Positions 45,950 to 54,335 of a stretch of DNA of 64,000 nucleotides are shown piece after piece. Position numbers and translations under genes: made by a program. The stretch comes from Nocardioides campestrisoli (GTDB lineage Bacteria; Actinomycetota; Actinomycetes; Propionibacteriales; Nocardioidaceae). The notes beneath the pieces are model-generated. The model saw nothing but the letters and a program-made list of their open reading frames with translations. It made no database searches and was not told the origin of the DNA. The stretch covers positions 3,686,001-3,750,000 of the forward strand of contig NZ_CP061768.1 in assembly GCF_013624435.2 (NCBI RefSeq), in the 5' to 3' direction. Position 1 is the stretch's first letter. Each line of letters begins with the position of its first letter.

Positions 45950-46970
45950 CCTCGTGGTCGCCGGCGGAGGCCCCGTCGGACTGGCCACGGCGCTGTACGC
46001 CGCCCGCGCCGGCCTCGACGTCGTGGTCCGCGAACCACGGGCCGGGGTGGTCGACAAGGCCTGCGGCGAGGGACTGATGCCCGGCGCGGTGGCCCGCCTG
46101 CGCGAGCTCGGGGTGCACCCGGCGGGGCAGCCGATCACCGGGATCCGCTACCTCGACGGGCGCGGGCGCACCGCGGAGGCACCGTTCCGCCGCGGCTCCG
46201 GACTGGGCGTGCGCCGCACCACCCTGCACGCCGCCCTGCTGGACCGGGTCGAGCGCGCGGACATCCCGGTGGAGCACACCGCGGTCAAGGCGGTCGTCGA
46301 CCGCGAGACCCACCTGCTGGTCGACGGCAGTCCGGCCCGCTACCTCGTGGGCGCCGACGGTCTGCACTCCCCCGTACGCCGTCTGGTCGGCCTCGGCGGC
46401 ACCCCCACCCGGAGCCGCCGCTACGGCCTGCGCCGGCACTTCGCCGTCACCCCGTGGAGCTCGCACGTCGAGGTCCACTGGGCCGGCGGCGCCGAGGCCT
46501 ACGTGACCCCGGTGGGCCCGCACCAGGTGGGCGTCGCCGTGCTCAGCGCCGAGCGGCTCCCGTTCGAGGTGCTGCTGGACCAGTTCCCCCGGCTGCTCGA
46601 CCGGCTCCGGGACGCCGACGGGGCGGGTGCCGTCCGCGGCGCCGGACCCTTGCGTCAGCGGGTGACCGGGCGGGTCCGCGGCCGGGTGCTGCTGGTCGGC
46701 GACGCCGCCGGCTACGTGGACGCGCTCACCGGCGAGGGGATCGCCCTGGGGACGGCGCAGGCGGAGGCCGCGGTCCGGGCGATCACCGCCGACGACCCGG
46801 CGTCGTACGCCGTCAGCTCGCGGCGGCTGGGCCGCCGGCACGAGCTGCTCACCCTCGGCCTGGTCACCGCGACCCGGGCAGGTCCGGTGCGGCGGATGAT
46901 CGTGCCGGCGGCGCGCCGGCTGCCCCGCGTCTTCGCGGCCGCGGTCGACCAGCTGGCGAGGCCCCAGTGA
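45942..46970 (+). CDS. FAD-dependent oxidoreductase/monooxygenase
   Basis: A 342-residue flavoprotein with an N-terminal FAD fold (GGGPVGLATALYAARAG), the second motif YLVGADGLHS and the FAD ribityl-binding VLLVGDAAGYVDALTGEG (about 246-263). This places it in the geranylgeranyl-reductase/aromatic hydroxylase superfamily. In this operon it may hydroxylate the PKS product ring to a hydroquinone. It overlaps the methyltransferase by 8 bases and the prenyltransferase by 4. No NAD(P)H specificity is readable. Confidence 0.87.
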   Translation: MRDLVVAGGGPVGLATALYAARAGLDVVVREPRAGVVDKACGEGLMPGAVARLRELGVHPAGQPITGIRYLDGRGRTAEAPFRRGSGLGVRRTTLHAALLDRVERADIPVEHTAVKAVVDRETHLLVDGSPARYLVGADGLHSPVRRLVGLGGTPTRSRRYGLRRHFAVTPWSSHVEVHWAGGAEAYVTPVGPHQVGVAVLSAERLPFEVLLDQFPRLLDRLRDADGAGAVRGAGPLRQRVTGRVRGRVLLVGDAAGYVDALTGEGIALGTAQAEAAVRAITADDPASYAVSSRRLGRRHELLTLGLVTATRAGPVRRMIVPAARRLPRVFAAAVDQLARPQ

Positions 46971-47794
46971 CGAGTCCAGTGACCGCCCTGCTGCGGGCCT
47001 CCCACCCCGGCCCCGTGGTCGCGGTCACCGTGCTGGCCGCGGCGCTGGCGGTCGCCGAGGGGCTCTCGCCCGGCCGTACCGCGCTGGTCGCGGCCGCCGT
47101 GCTCACCGGCCAGCTGAGCATCGGCTGGTCCAACGACCTCCTCGACGCCGGGCGCGACCGGGACGTGGGCCGCCGCGACAAGCCGCTGGCCACCGGCGAG
47201 CTCTCGGTCGCGCGGGTCGCCACCGCGTGCCGGGTCGCGGTGGCCGCCACCGTGGTGCTCTCGCTGGCGTGCGGCTGGCTGCCGGGGCTGGTCCACCTGG
47301 TCTGCGTCGCCGCCGGCTGGGCCTACAACCTCAGGCTCAAGGCCACCGCCCTCTCCTGGCTGCCCTACGCCGTGGCGTTCGGCGGCCTCACGGTCTTCGT
47401 CGCCCTCGCCGGGCCGGACGCCGCCCTCCCCCCGGCCTGGGTGCCGGTGGCGGGCGCGATGCTGGGGGTGGGCGCCCACCTGGTCAACACCCTGCCGGAC
47501 CTGGCCGACGACGCCGCGACCGGCGTCCACGGGCTGCCGCACCGGCTCGGCGCCCGCGGCTCGACGGTGGCGGCGGCGCTGGTGCTGGTCGCGGCCTCGC
47601 TGATCGTGGCGGCCGGGGTGCTGGCGACCGGGGACGAGGCGACCCGGTCGACGGCCTGGCCGCTGGTGCTGGGCGCGGTCGCGGTCGTGCTGGTGCTCGG
47701 CGGGGTCGCGCTGCTCGCCGGGGGCCGGACCCCGTTCCGGGCGGCGATGGCGATCGCCCTGGTGGACGCGGTCCTGGTGGTGGCGGCGCGATGA
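46967..47794 (+). CDS. UbiA-family membrane prenyltransferase
   Basis: A 275-residue protein with about eight or nine spans. The first Asp-rich motif is NDLLDAGRD (56-64) and the second NTLPDLADD (about 182-190). These bind magnesium-prenyl diphosphate. UbiA enzymes attach geranyl or farnesyl groups to aromatic rings. The GTG start overlaps the previous gene by 4 bases and the ATG of the next gene overlaps its stop by 4 (ATGA). It is the probable prenylation step of the operon. Confidence 0.92.
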   Translation: MTSPVTALLRASHPGPVVAVTVLAAALAVAEGLSPGRTALVAAAVLTGQLSIGWSNDLLDAGRDRDVGRRDKPLATGELSVARVATACRVAVAATVVLSLACGWLPGLVHLVCVAAGWAYNLRLKATALSWLPYAVAFGGLTVFVALAGPDAALPPAWVPVAGAMLGVGAHLVNTLPDLADDAATGVHGLPHRLGARGSTVAAALVLVAASLIVAAGVLATGDEATRSTAWPLVLGAVAVVLVLGGVALLAGGRTPFRAAMAIALVDAVLVVAAR

Positions 47795-48972
47795 GCGGCT
47801 CGCCCACCCCCGCCTGGGACCTGGCCGTGGTGGGCGCCGGGCCGGCCGGGGCCACCGCCGCCCTGGCGGCGCTGCGGCACGCCCCGCACCTGCGGGTCGC
47901 GCTGCTGGACCGGGCGGACTTCCCCCGGGACAAGTGCTGCGGGGACGGGGTCGCCCCGCACGTGCTGGACGTGCTCGAGCCGCTCGGGGCGGGAGACGTG
48001 GTCTCCGGGTGGACCCCGCTGAGCCGGCTCGACCTGGCCCGGGGCGAGCGGGTGGTGGGCAACCGGATGGCGCGCCCGGTGCACGTGGTGCCGCGCCGGG
48101 TGCTCGACGCACGGCTGGTGGAGCACGCCACCGCCGCCGGCGCGACGCTGCTGCACCACCGGGTCCGCGACCTGACCGTGGGCCCGGACGGCGTCCTGCT
48201 GGACGGGCGGCTGCTGGCCCGGGTGGTGGTCGGCGCGGACGGGGCGCACTCGGCGGTGCGGGTCGCGGTGGGCGCGGCGGAGCGCAGCCCGCAGGCGCTG
48301 GCGATCCGGGGCTACGCGCCGGTGACCGCCCGCCTGGCGCGGCGCCAGCTGATCCGGTTCGGCGACCGGCCGCAGCCGGCGTACGCCTGGGCCTTCGACC
48401 GCGGCGACGGCCTGGTCAACGTGGGGTACGGCGAGCTGGCCGGCGACGGTGAGCCGCTGAGCCGTGCCCTGCTGCTGGACCAGCTGGAGCGGCTGGTCCC
48501 CGGTGCTGCCGCGACCGGGACCGACTGGCGCGCCCACCACCTGCCGCTCTCCTCGTGGGGCTGGGGGCCGGAGCAGCCCGACGGACCGGTGCTGCTGGCC
48601 GGCGACGCCGCCGGGCTGGTCAACCCGATGACCGGCGAGGGGATCTACTACGCGGTGGCGACCGGCGCCCTGGCGGGCGTCTCGGCGGCCCGCGCGCTGG
48701 GGGCCGGCGCCCCGGACCAGGCGGGCCTGCGGCACCGGACGGCGGTGCGCGGGCTGCTCGGCCGGCACCTGCACCACACCTGGACCGCGGCCCGGCTGAC
48801 CCGGGTGCCGGCCGTGGTCGACGCCGGGATCCGGGCGGCCGCCGCCGACCGCCGGGTCTTCGACCAGCTGGTCGAGCTGGGACTGGGCGACGGACGGATC
48901 ACCCCGCGCCTGGCCGGGCGCCTGGTCCGGCACCTCCTACCGACCCGAGCACCAGGGTCTCCGGCCCGTTGA
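47791..48972 (+). CDS. Geranylgeranyl-reductase-family FAD oxidoreductase
   Basis: A 394-residue flavoprotein with the Rossmann FAD loop GAGPAGATAALAAL (about 16-29), KCCGDGV (about 49-55) and GDAAGLVNPMTGEGIYYA (about 271-288), the hallmarks of geranylgeranyl reductases. These reduce prenyl double bonds, fitting a dihydroprenyl side chain on the UbiA product. It is the last gene of the operon. Alternatively it could oxidise an aromatic ring. It starts at an ATG overlapping the prenyltransferase stop. Confidence 0.9.
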   Translation: MSGSPTPAWDLAVVGAGPAGATAALAALRHAPHLRVALLDRADFPRDKCCGDGVAPHVLDVLEPLGAGDVVSGWTPLSRLDLARGERVVGNRMARPVHVVPRRVLDARLVEHATAAGATLLHHRVRDLTVGPDGVLLDGRLLARVVVGADGAHSAVRVAVGAAERSPQALAIRGYAPVTARLARRQLIRFGDRPQPAYAWAFDRGDGLVNVGYGELAGDGEPLSRALLLDQLERLVPGAAATGTDWRAHHLPLSSWGWGPEQPDGPVLLAGDAAGLVNPMTGEGIYYAVATGALAGVSAARALGAGAPDQAGLRHRTAVRGLLGRHLHHTWTAARLTRVPAVVDAGIRAAAADRRVFDQLVELGLGDGRITPRLAGRLVRHLLPTRAPGSPAR

Positions 48973-49002
48973 CACCCGCCCCGGGCCGCGGTTCCATGCA
49001 CC

Positions 49003-50877
49003 ATGCCGTCCGACGATGTGAGCCAGAGCACACTGCGCGAGATGCGCCCGTTCGACACCGTGATCCGTCGGGCCCGGTGGTTCGACGGCACCGGAGCCCC
49101 CTCGGAGGTCCGTGACGTCGGGCTGCGGAACGGGCGGGTCGAGTCGGTCTCCGCCCAGCCGCTGGACACCACGGGCTGCCCCGACGTGGTCGACGCCGAC
49201 GGGCTGTGGCTGCTCCCCGGGATGATCGACATCCACACCCACTACGACGTCGAGGTGCTCCAGGGGCCGGCCCTGGTGGAGTCGCTGCGGCACGGGGTCA
49301 CCACCGTCCTGCTCGGCTCCTGCTCGCTCTCGACGGTGCACGTCGACAGCGTCGACGCGGGCGACCTCTTCGGCCGGGTGGAGGCGATCCCCCGGCAGCA
49401 CGTGATCGAGCACGTGCAGGAGCAGAAGACCTGGCACGACGCGGCCTCCTACGTCGAGGCGCTCGAGCGGCTCCCCCTGGGACCCAACCTGGCCGCGTTC
49501 CTGGGCCACTCCGACGTGCGCACCGCCACGATGGGGCTGGACCGGGCGACCCGTGACGACGTCGTCCCCACCGAGGCCGAGCTGCGCCGGATGGAGCAGC
49601 TGCTGGAGTCGGCGCTGGCGGCCGGCTTCGTCGGCATGTCGGCCCAGCAGCTGCTCTTCGACAAGCTCGACGGCGACCTGTGCCGATCACGCACCCTGCC
49701 CTCGACCTTCGCCAGGAGCCGGGAGATGCGCCGGCTCCGGTCGATCCTGCGCCGCCGCGACCGGGTGCTCCAGGCCGGGCCGGACGCCTCCCACCCGCAC
49801 ACGATCCTGGTGCAGGCACTGCACTCGATCGGCCTGCCCCGGTTGGGCCGGCGCCCCCTGCGCACCAGCCTGCTCTCGGCGGCCGACCTCAAGGCCATCC
49901 CGTTCGTCATCCACCTGATGCGCGGCCTGGCCGGCACCGTCAACCGGCTCGGCGCCGACTTCCGCTGGCAGCACCTGCCGGTCCCGTTCGAGGTCTACGC
50001 CGACGGCGTCGACCTGGTGATCTTCGAGGAGTTCGGCACCGGCGCCGCCGCCCTGCACCTGAGCGAGAAGATCGCTCGCGACGAGCTGATGCGCGACCCG
50101 GCGTACCGGGCGGCGTTCCGCAAGGACTACGAGGCGAAGTACTCCCCGCGGGTGTGGCACCGCGACTTCTTCGACGCCGAGATCGTCGCCTGTCCCGACG
50201 CCGACGTGGTCGGCAAGTCGTTCGGCCAGGTCGGCGTGGAGCGCGGCGGGCAGCACCCGGTCGACGCCTTCCTCGACCTGGTGATCGAGCACGGCACGGC
50301 CGTGCGCTGGCGGACCACGATCTCCGGCCACCGGCCCCAGGTGCTCCGCAAGATCGCCGCCGAGAAGGGCGTGCAGATGGGCTTCTCCGACGCCGGTGCC
50401 CACCTGCGCAACATGGCGTTCTACAACTTCGGGCTACGGCTGCTCAAGCACGTGCGCGACGCCGAGCGGGCCGGCGAGCCGTTCCTGACCATGGAGCGGG
50501 CGGTGCACCGGATGACCGGCGAGCTCGCCGACTGGTACGGCATCGACGCCGGCCACCTGCGGCTCGGGGACCGCGCCGACCTGATGCTGGTCGACCCCGA
50601 GCGGCTCGACGACTCCCTCGAGGAGTACGCCGAGGAGCCGTGCGCGCAGTACGGCGGCCTGTCGCGGATGGTCAACCGCAACGACGCGACCGTCCCGCTG
50701 GTGATGGTGGGCGGCCGGGCGGTGTGGCGCGACGGCGCCGCCACCGAGGCGCTCGGCCAGGAGCGGACCGGCCGCTTCCTGCGGGCCGGCACGCGGTCGG
50801 CCGAGCCCCGGACGACGCCTTCAGCGCAGGTTCAGCAGGCCCAGGCGAGAATGGGAGCCCCGACCCCCGGAGGCTGA
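49003..50877 (+). CDS. Amidohydrolase, N-acyl-D-amino-acid deacylase-like
   Basis: A 624-residue metal-dependent hydrolase of the amidohydrolase-3 group. DIHTHYD (about 76-82) binds metal, GHSDVRTATMG follows, and SDAGAHLRNM (about 463-472) carries the catalytic Asp. Family members deacylate N-acyl-D-amino acids. The C-terminal 25 residues (after LRAGTRSAEP) appear non-conserved and include the TTCAG repeats, so the regulatory site of the next operon sits within its end. An ATG at 49042 is an alternative start. Confidence 0.85.
   Translation: MPSDDVSQSTLREMRPFDTVIRRARWFDGTGAPSEVRDVGLRNGRVESVSAQPLDTTGCPDVVDADGLWLLPGMIDIHTHYDVEVLQGPALVESLRHGVTTVLLGSCSLSTVHVDSVDAGDLFGRVEAIPRQHVIEHVQEQKTWHDAASYVEALERLPLGPNLAAFLGHSDVRTATMGLDRATRDDVVPTEAELRRMEQLLESALAAGFVGMSAQQLLFDKLDGDLCRSRTLPSTFARSREMRRLRSILRRRDRVLQAGPDASHPHTILVQALHSIGLPRLGRRPLRTSLLSAADLKAIPFVIHLMRGLAGTVNRLGADFRWQHLPVPFEVYADGVDLVIFEEFGTGAAALHLSEKIARDELMRDPAYRAAFRKDYEAKYSPRVWHRDFFDAEIVACPDADVVGKSFGQVGVERGGQHPVDAFLDLVIEHGTAVRWRTTISGHRPQVLRKIAAEKGVQMGFSDAGAHLRNMAFYNFGLRLLKHVRDAERAGEPFLTMERAVHRMTGELADWYGIDAGHLRLGDRADLMLVDPERLDDSLEEYAEEPCAQYGGLSRMVNRNDATVPLVMVGGRAVWRDGAATEALGQERTGRFLRAGTRSAEPRTTPSAQVQQAQARMGAPTPGG
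50820..50850 (+). promoter_or_regulatory. TTCAG direct repeats upstream of the two-component operon
   Basis: TTCAG at 50820-50824 and 50831-50835 are 11 bases apart, followed by a weaker CCCAG at 50840. GAGAAT at 50847-50852 could be a minus-10-like element. It lies inside the 3' end of the amidohydrolase gene. The same repeats before the PepSY gene suggest autoregulation by the response regulator. Confidence 0.55.
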
Positions 50878-50879
50878 CC

Positions 50880-51557
50880 ATGCGCGTACTCGTCGTCGAC
50901 GACGAGCAGCGGCTCGCGCGCTCGCTCAAGGTCGGCCTCGAGGCGGAGGGGTTCGCGGTCGACGTCGCCCACGACGGCGTGGACGGGCTCTGGCTGGCGC
51001 GCGAGCACGACTACGACGCAATCCTGCTCGACCTGATGCTCCCCGGCATCAACGGCTACAAGGTCTGCGAGACGCTGCGTCGCGAGCAGAACTGGACCCC
51101 GGTGCTGATGCTCACCGCCAAGGACGGCGAGTGGGACCAGGTCGAGGGCCTGGACACCGGCGCGGACGACTACCTGACCAAGCCCTTCTCCTTCCCGGTG
51201 CTGGTCGCCCGGCTGCGCGCCGTCGTACGCCGGGGAGCCCGGGAGCGGCCCACCCAGCTGGAGGCCGGCGACCTGCGGCTGGACCCCGCGGCCCGCCGTG
51301 CCTGGCGCGGGGAGACCGAGCTCGACCTGACCGCCCGGGAGCTCTCCCTGCTCGAGCACCTGATGCGGCACCGCGGCGACGTGGTCTCCAAGCGGCAGAT
51401 CCTGGACGCCGTGTGGGACGTCGACTTCGAGGGCGACCCCAACATCGTGGAGGTCTACGTCCGGCACCTGCGCAACAAGATCGACCGGCCCTTCGGGCGG
51501 GAGGCCATCCAGACCCTGCGCGGCGCGGGCTACCGGCTGGCGAGCGACGGTGGCTGA
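50880..51557 (+). CDS. OmpR/PhoB-type response regulator
   Basis: A 225-residue regulator with a standard receiver (VVDDE at 5-9, Asp51 in LLDLMLPG, Lys101 in LTKPFSF) and a winged-helix domain (about 125-222, with [22 protein letters not shown] and [10 protein letters not shown]). It overlaps the kinase gene by 8 bases. The TTCAG repeats upstream fit tandem-site binding by this class. It should be phosphorylated by the adjacent kinase. Confidence 0.95.
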   Translation: MRVLVVDDEQRLARSLKVGLEAEGFAVDVAHDGVDGLWLAREHDYDAILLDLMLPGINGYKVCETLRREQNWTPVLMLTAKDGEWDQVEGLDTGADDYLTKPFSFPVLVARLRAVVRRGARERPTQLEAGDLRLDPAARRAWRGETELDLTARELSLLEHLMRHRGDVVSKRQILDAVWDVDFEGDPNIVEVYVRHLRNKIDRPFGREAIQTLRGAGYRLASDGG

Positions 51558-52917
51558 GCGCTCCGCCCGGTCGTCGGTGCGGGTGCGCACCACCGCGGCG
51601 GCCACCCTCGTCGTCGCGCTCGCGCTGCTGGTCGGCGCGATCGCCCTGGTCTGGCTGGTTCGCGGGTCGCTCCGCGACGGCCTGGAGGCGACCGCCACCC
51701 AGCGGACCGCCGCCCTGGCCCAGCAGGTCGAGGCCTCGGGGCTCCCCGCGCCGGGCGAGGACGACGGCGACCTGGACGACGACCCTGACGACCTGGACGA
51801 GGACGAACCCCTCTGGCAGGTCCAGGACGAGGAGGGCCGGGTGCTGCGCTCCTCCCAGCCCGGCCTGCCCGCCCTCCCGGCCTCCGACACCGCGCGGGTC
51901 CGGGTCCCCGGCACCGACTCCGACTACCTGGTGGCCACCGAGGACGTCGAGCTGCCGGGCGACGGCGAGGACGCGGTCGTCGTGGTGGCGGTCTCCTGGG
52001 AGGAGGTCGACGACTCGATCGCCGCCCTGGTGCCTCCCCTGGTCGTCGGCCTCCCGCTGGTGCTGCTGGTGGTCTCCGGGGTCACCTGGCTGGTGGTCGG
52101 GCGGGCGCTCGCACCGGTCGAGCGGATCCGCCGCGAGGTCGAGCAGATCACCGGCGACCGGCTGGACCGCCGGGTGCCCGAGCCCCGCTCCCGCGACGAG
52201 GTGAACCGGCTGGCCCGGACGATGAACCTGATGCTGGGCCGGCTCGAGGGCTCATCGGAGCGTCAGCGGCGGTTCGTGGCCGACGCCTCGCACGAGCTCC
52301 GCTCCCCGCTGGCCTCGATCCGGCAGACGGCCGAGGTCGCGGTGGCCCACCCCGACGCGCTGCCCGAGGGCGAGCTGGCCGAGGCCGTGCTCGCGGAGTC
52401 GGTGCGGATGCAGCACCTGGTCGAGCAGCTGCTCCTGCTCACCCGAGACGACGCCGGGGCCGCCCTGGTCCGGCGCGAGGTGGACCTCGACGACCTGGTG
52501 CTGGCCGGCGTACGTCGCTCCCGGCGCGAGGGAGTGACCGTGGACGCCTCGGCCGTGGGCGCGGCCCGGGTGCTCGGCGATCCCGTCGCGCTCGGCCAGG
52601 TCGTGCGCAACCTGCTCGACAACGCGGTGCGGCACGCCCGGAGCCGGGTCACGGTCGAGCTGCACCCGGCCGGACCCGGCGGCCGCGAGGTGGTGCTGGT
52701 CGTCAGCGACGACGGCCAGGGGATCCCACCCGAGGAGCGGGAGCGGGTCTTCGAGCGGTTCGTCCGGCTCGACGAGGCCCGGGCCCGGGACGCCGGAGGC
52801 AGCGGCCTCGGCCTGGCCATCGTCCGCTCGGTCGTCGAGGCCCACGGCGGGTCGGTCACCGTCCAGGGCGGCGCGCGGTTCGTGGTCCGGCTTCCCGGCG
52901 TGCCCGACGCGGGGTGA
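51550..52917 (+). CDS. Membrane histidine kinase with an Asp/Glu-rich sensor loop
   Basis: A 455-residue kinase: span 1 (about 15-37), extracytoplasmic domain (38-157), span 2 (about 158-184), HAMP (about 184-236), HisKA with His248 in [12 protein letters not shown], and HATPase (about 340-450, [28 protein letters not shown]). Residues 70-86 are almost wholly acidic, a feature of cation- or peptide-sensing kinases such as PhoQ. GTG start. It pairs with the regulator it overlaps by 8 bases. The signal is unknown. Confidence 0.95.
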   Translation: MAERSARSSVRVRTTAAATLVVALALLVGAIALVWLVRGSLRDGLEATATQRTAALAQQVEASGLPAPGEDDGDLDDDPDDLDEDEPLWQVQDEEGRVLRSSQPGLPALPASDTARVRVPGTDSDYLVATEDVELPGDGEDAVVVVAVSWEEVDDSIAALVPPLVVGLPLVLLVVSGVTWLVVGRALAPVERIRREVEQITGDRLDRRVPEPRSRDEVNRLARTMNLMLGRLEGSSERQRRFVADASHELRSPLASIRQTAEVAVAHPDALPEGELAEAVLAESVRMQHLVEQLLLLTRDDAGAALVRREVDLDDLVLAGVRRSRREGVTVDASAVGAARVLGDPVALGQVVRNLLDNAVRHARSRVTVELHPAGPGGREVVLVVSDDGQGIPPEERERVFERFVRLDEARARDAGGSGLGLAIVRSVVEAHGGSVTVQGGARFVVRLPGVPDAG

Positions 52918-52931
52918 AGCGGGTGGGCACT

Positions 52932-52937
52932 GGGTAC
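52932..52937 (+). promoter_or_regulatory. GGGTAC promoter-like motif, shared leader (copy B)
   Basis: GGGTAC lies 41 bases before the DUF1360 gene and is followed by ACCGGAGGCC, ACCGACGACC and CGAGGAG, echoing the leader of the gene at 42193. The minus-35 region is not recognisable. Confidence 0.35.
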
Positions 52938-52972
52938 GCACCGGAGGCCGCACCGACGACCCGAGGAGCACC

Positions 52973-53485
52973 ATGGACCTCTCCGCCTCCCTGGCCACGA
53001 AGCTGCCCACGCGGGCCTACGACCCCGACGGCGAGGTCAACCTCGCCGGCTTCGCCGGGAGCATGCTCTCCTACTCCGCGATGGTCGGGCTGGTGGCGGC
53101 GGTCGCCCGCGCGCGACCCGGCACGGTGCCCGAGCGCTACGACCTCCAGGACCTGGCGCTGGGCGGGATCGCCGCGCACAAGCTGACCCGGCTCATCTCC
53201 AAGTCGTCGGTCGCCAGTCCGCTGCGCGCGCCGTTCGTCGAGTTCGACGAGCCGGCCGGCTCCGGGGAGCACGTGGAGCACCCGCGCGACGACGCCGGAC
53301 CGGTGCGGCACACCATCGGCGAGCTCCTCACCTGCCCGTTCTGCCTCGGCGTGTGGGTGAGCACGGCGTACGTCGCCGGCCTGACGTTCGCGCCCCGGGC
53401 TACCCGCGCTGCGGCCGCGGTGATGGTCGTGGTGTCCGCCTCGGACTTCCTCCAGCACGCCTACGCCCGGCTGCGGCAGGACTGA
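52973..53485 (+). CDS. DUF1360 membrane protein
   Basis: A 170-residue protein with a GxLLTCPFCLGVWV motif (about 117-128) typical of DUF1360 and several hydrophobic segments (about 26-44, 60-75, 127-155). The AGGAG lies close to the ATG. The function of the family is unknown. It is downstream of the two-component operon on the same strand, with 55 bases of separation and its own possible promoter. Confidence 0.87.
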   Translation: MDLSASLATKLPTRAYDPDGEVNLAGFAGSMLSYSAMVGLVAAVARARPGTVPERYDLQDLALGGIAAHKLTRLISKSSVASPLRAPFVEFDEPAGSGEHVEHPRDDAGPVRHTIGELLTCPFCLGVWVSTAYVAGLTFAPRATRAAAAVMVVVSASDFLQHAYARLRQD

Positions 53486-53614
53486 CCGGCGGGCTTCGTC
53501 TTTGTCGATTCCCGCCCCCTCCGGCCCTCGGGCAGGCTTCACTGGCCCCCCGCGGGACCACGACGGTCTCGCCGCGCGCCCGTCGCGCAGACCAGACCGA
53601 GGACGACACAGCGC

Positions 53615-54313
53615 ATGACCGAGACGCCGCACACCTGGAGGGACATCGCCAACGGGCGCTTCGACGTGGAGCCCAAGCCGCTCCCGTCGTACGAGGCCCC
53701 GCAGGAGGACGAGCTTCCGGGCCCCGCCCCCGAGGCCCCTGCCCCCGCGCCGGCCGACGCCGGGCGGCGACGCACCTGGCCGATCGTGGTCACCGTGGCC
53801 CTGCTGGCCGGAGCGGCCGGGTTCGCCGGCGGCGCGACCCTCGACCCCCTCGACCGGGGCAGCGACCGTGAGGCCCGCGCCGCCGAGCTGCGCGGCCTCG
53901 AGGACGACCTGGACGCACGCGAGGCCTCGCTCACCGAGGACCAGGCCGACCTGGCGAAGGCGCGCAAGAAGGTCACCAGGCAGCGGAAGGCCCTGACCCG
54001 CCAGGAGAAGGCCGTCGCCACCCGCGAGAAGGCGGTCGCCGAGGCCGAGCAGGAGCTGACCGACGGGGGCACCGGCACGGACGTCGTGGACACCGACGGC
54101 GTCTTCGAGGTCGGCGTCGACGTCGAGGCCGGCACGTACGAGGCAGTGGCCGCGAGCGGTGACTGCACCTGGGTGCAGACCGACGACGAGGACAGCGCGG
54201 TGCCCCCGGGCGACGAGCAGACCGCGGCCGAGGGCGAGACGATCACCATCACCCTGACCGACGGCGGGTTCTTCCGCACCACCGGGTGCGGCGAGTGGGT
54301 GGCCCAGTTCTGA
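53615..54313 (+). CDS. Membrane-anchored coiled-coil protein with C-terminal beta domain
   Basis: A 232-residue protein. A Pro/Ala/Glu-rich cytoplasmic segment (1-52), one span (about 54-75), a charged coiled coil (about 86-155, with regular Lys/Arg/Glu heptads) and a C-terminal domain starting GVFEVGVDVEAGTYEAVAA with two cysteines (DCTWV and GCGEW). This last module is common in actinobacterial secreted proteins. No enzymatic motif. It lies upstream of a convergent terminator. Confidence 0.75.
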   Translation: MTETPHTWRDIANGRFDVEPKPLPSYEAPQEDELPGPAPEAPAPAPADAGRRRTWPIVVTVALLAGAAGFAGGATLDPLDRGSDREARAAELRGLEDDLDAREASLTEDQADLAKARKKVTRQRKALTRQEKAVATREKAVAEAEQELTDGGTGTDVVDTDGVFEVGVDVEAGTYEAVAASGDCTWVQTDDEDSAVPPGDEQTAAEGETITITLTDGGFFRTTGCGEWVAQF

Positions 54314-54315
54314 CG

Positions 54316-54335
54316 GCCTGACCGCCGGGTCAGGC
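54316..54335. terminator. Bidirectional terminator between convergent genes
   Basis: GCCTGACC (54316-54323) pairs perfectly with GGTCAGGC (54328-54335) around a GCCG loop. It lies just after the coiled-coil gene and overlaps the stop region of the convergent GntP gene. No strong U-tract on either side. Confidence 0.6.
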
